32,060 nucleotides of DNA. Origin: Pseudacidovorax intermedius. Lineage in GTDB: Bacteria > Pseudomonadota > Gammaproteobacteria > Burkholderiales > Burkholderiaceae_C. A program made the translations under genes and the position numbers. The notes below the pieces were generated by a model, which was given only the letters and a program-made list of their open reading frames with translations, was not told where the DNA came from and made no database searches. The stretch lies in the NCBI RefSeq assembly GCF_001476815.1, contig NZ_LDSL01000138.1, positions 1 to 32,060 on the forward strand, in the 5' to 3' direction. This document shows positions 31,498-32,060 of the stretch, in pieces. How positions within the stretch are numbered: the first letter of the stretch is position 1; the number at the start of each line of letters is the position of its first letter.

Positions 31498-31955
31498 GAA
31501 GGTGGCGGCGGAAGAGACGGGACAAGCGGCGCCGCGGCGGTTCGCGCATCCGCGCCGCCGGGCACCGCCCGGGCATCGTAGCGGCGCGGACCTGAACCGG
31601 CCCTGTGTGCAGCGCGGCACCCGGCTTCGACAGGCTCAGCCCGAACGGATGGGAGCGACCGCACGACGGCCGGCACGTCGCCCACACACCGCCCATCACT
31701 TGCCACCGTTCCCGCTGAGCCTGTCGAAGCGCCCTCCCAGGCTCGGGCAGCCCCGGCCCGAACCCGTGGCGGGAGCCGCGTCGGCCTCAGGTCATGGCAC
31801 TGACATGGATTGTTGGCAAATTGTGGATTTGAGTCATTTGTTGTGAATTTCCGCGCGCCTTTCCGGCCGCCGGCCGCTCACCGCAGATGGGGAAAGCACA
31901 GGCGGCGCCGCATCCGGCAGCGGCCGCCATTCGACCGTTCACCGAAAGAACCGGC
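31498..31955. other. Intergenic region with repeat pair and AT-rich promoter zone
   Basis: These 458 bases separate the divergent DeoR and lipoprotein genes. I see no gene. It contains the inverted 17-bp repeat pair (31624-31730) and an AT-rich stretch at about 31798-31850 (TTGGCAAATTGTGGATTTGAG) that probably holds the lipoprotein promoter, although no clear -10 and -35 pair can be fixed. Confidence 0.5.
31624..31730. repeat. Inverted pair of a 17-bp dispersed-type repeat
   Basis: GCTTCGACAGGCTCAGC (31624-31640) and its exact reverse complement (31714-31730) are separated by 73 bases. The TTCGACAGGCTCAGCCCGAACGG motif is a familiar intergenic repeat of many proteobacterial genomes, so this is likely a REP-type doublet able to form a long hairpin. 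Confidence 0.7.
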
Positions 31956-32060
31956 ATGCCACGCACACACCTGTCCTCACGACGCGCACGTCCACGCAGC
32001 CTGGGCCTCGGCGCCCTCGCCTGCACCCTCGCCCTGGCCGCCTGCGGCGGCGGTGGCGGC
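31956..32060 (+). CDS. Lipoprotein, N-terminal part (runs off right edge)
   Basis: Only 35 codons are visible. The protein starts with a basic stretch (SSRRARPRS), a hydrophobic core (LGLGALACTLALAA) and a lipobox LAAC with lipidated Cys30, followed by at least five Gly. Poly-Gly after the lipid Cys is common in Burkholderiales lipoproteins of many kinds, so the function cannot be told. The ribosome site is weak (GAAAGAA). It is divergent from the DeoR gene. Confidence 0.7.
   Translation, partial: MPRTHLSSRRARPRSLGLGALACTLALAACGGGGG

Noticed and set aside
31956-32060. Twin-arginine signal in the partial lipoprotein (SSRRARPRS).
   Set aside because: The residues after RR do not match the Tat consensus, and the lipobox fits an ordinary Sec lipoprotein signal.

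Overview
The window is very GC-rich, densely coded DNA with no rRNA, tRNA, CRISPR, prophage or insertion sequence. It looks like a chromosome segment of a betaproteobacterium, most likely Comamonadaceae/Burkholderiales. This rests on the orphan Bug-type (TctC) receptor, the extracellular PHB depolymerase, the GC bias, and the TTCGACAGGCTCAGC-type intergenic repeat. The genus cannot be fixed from the sequence alone.

Region 1 (1-7.3 kb, minus strand) is the most unusual part. It is a tightly coupled operon read right to left: a TolC-family outer-membrane channel, a small periplasmic HlyD-type adaptor, a GAF-like/transmembrane/HlyD fusion, a PqqD-like/M50 metalloprotease/HlyD fusion, and the first ~153 residues of a divergent SecA-like ATPase that runs off the left edge. 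No ABC transporter ATPase or RND pump is present in the visible part. I infer a little-described SecA-linked tripartite export system whose motor and substrate may lie beyond the window.

Region 2 (7.4-11.1 kb) holds an orphan Bug receptor with a clear terminator, an orphan ModA-like binding protein, a divergent LysR regulator with a palindromic operator, and a stand-alone DUF2383/PA2169-type four-helix protein with its own terminator.

Region 3 (11.1-20.3 kb, minus strand) looks like a catabolic unit: a periplasmic binding protein (LivK type), an extracellular PHB depolymerase, LivG, LivF, LivH, LivM, and an alpha/beta hydrolase. A very good sigma-54 (-24/-12) promoter sits just upstream of the binding protein. 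Immediately upstream is a sigma-54 enhancer-binding protein (PAS-AAA+-Fis HTH), coupled to a small HNH protein. I infer that polymer cleavage outside the cell, uptake of the products, and final hydrolysis inside are controlled together by this activator.

Region 4 (20.3-28.5 kb) has a DUF2130 coiled-coil protein on the minus strand. Divergent from it is a TetR (CerR-like)-regulated RND efflux operon: outer-membrane lipoprotein, membrane-fusion protein and RND pump.

Region 5 (28.4-30.7 kb) is a BigR-type sulfide/persulfide unit: an MBL-fold persulfide dioxygenase-like protein divergent from an ArsR-family BigR-like sensor with both redox cysteines, followed by two YeeE/YedE-type (PmpA/PmpB-like) membrane proteins. 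Three AT-rich half-sites lie in the divergent promoter. Region 6 (30.7-32.06 kb) holds a DeoR-family regulator, an intergenic stretch with an inverted pair of a 17-bp repeat, and the first 35 codons of a lipoprotein at the right edge.
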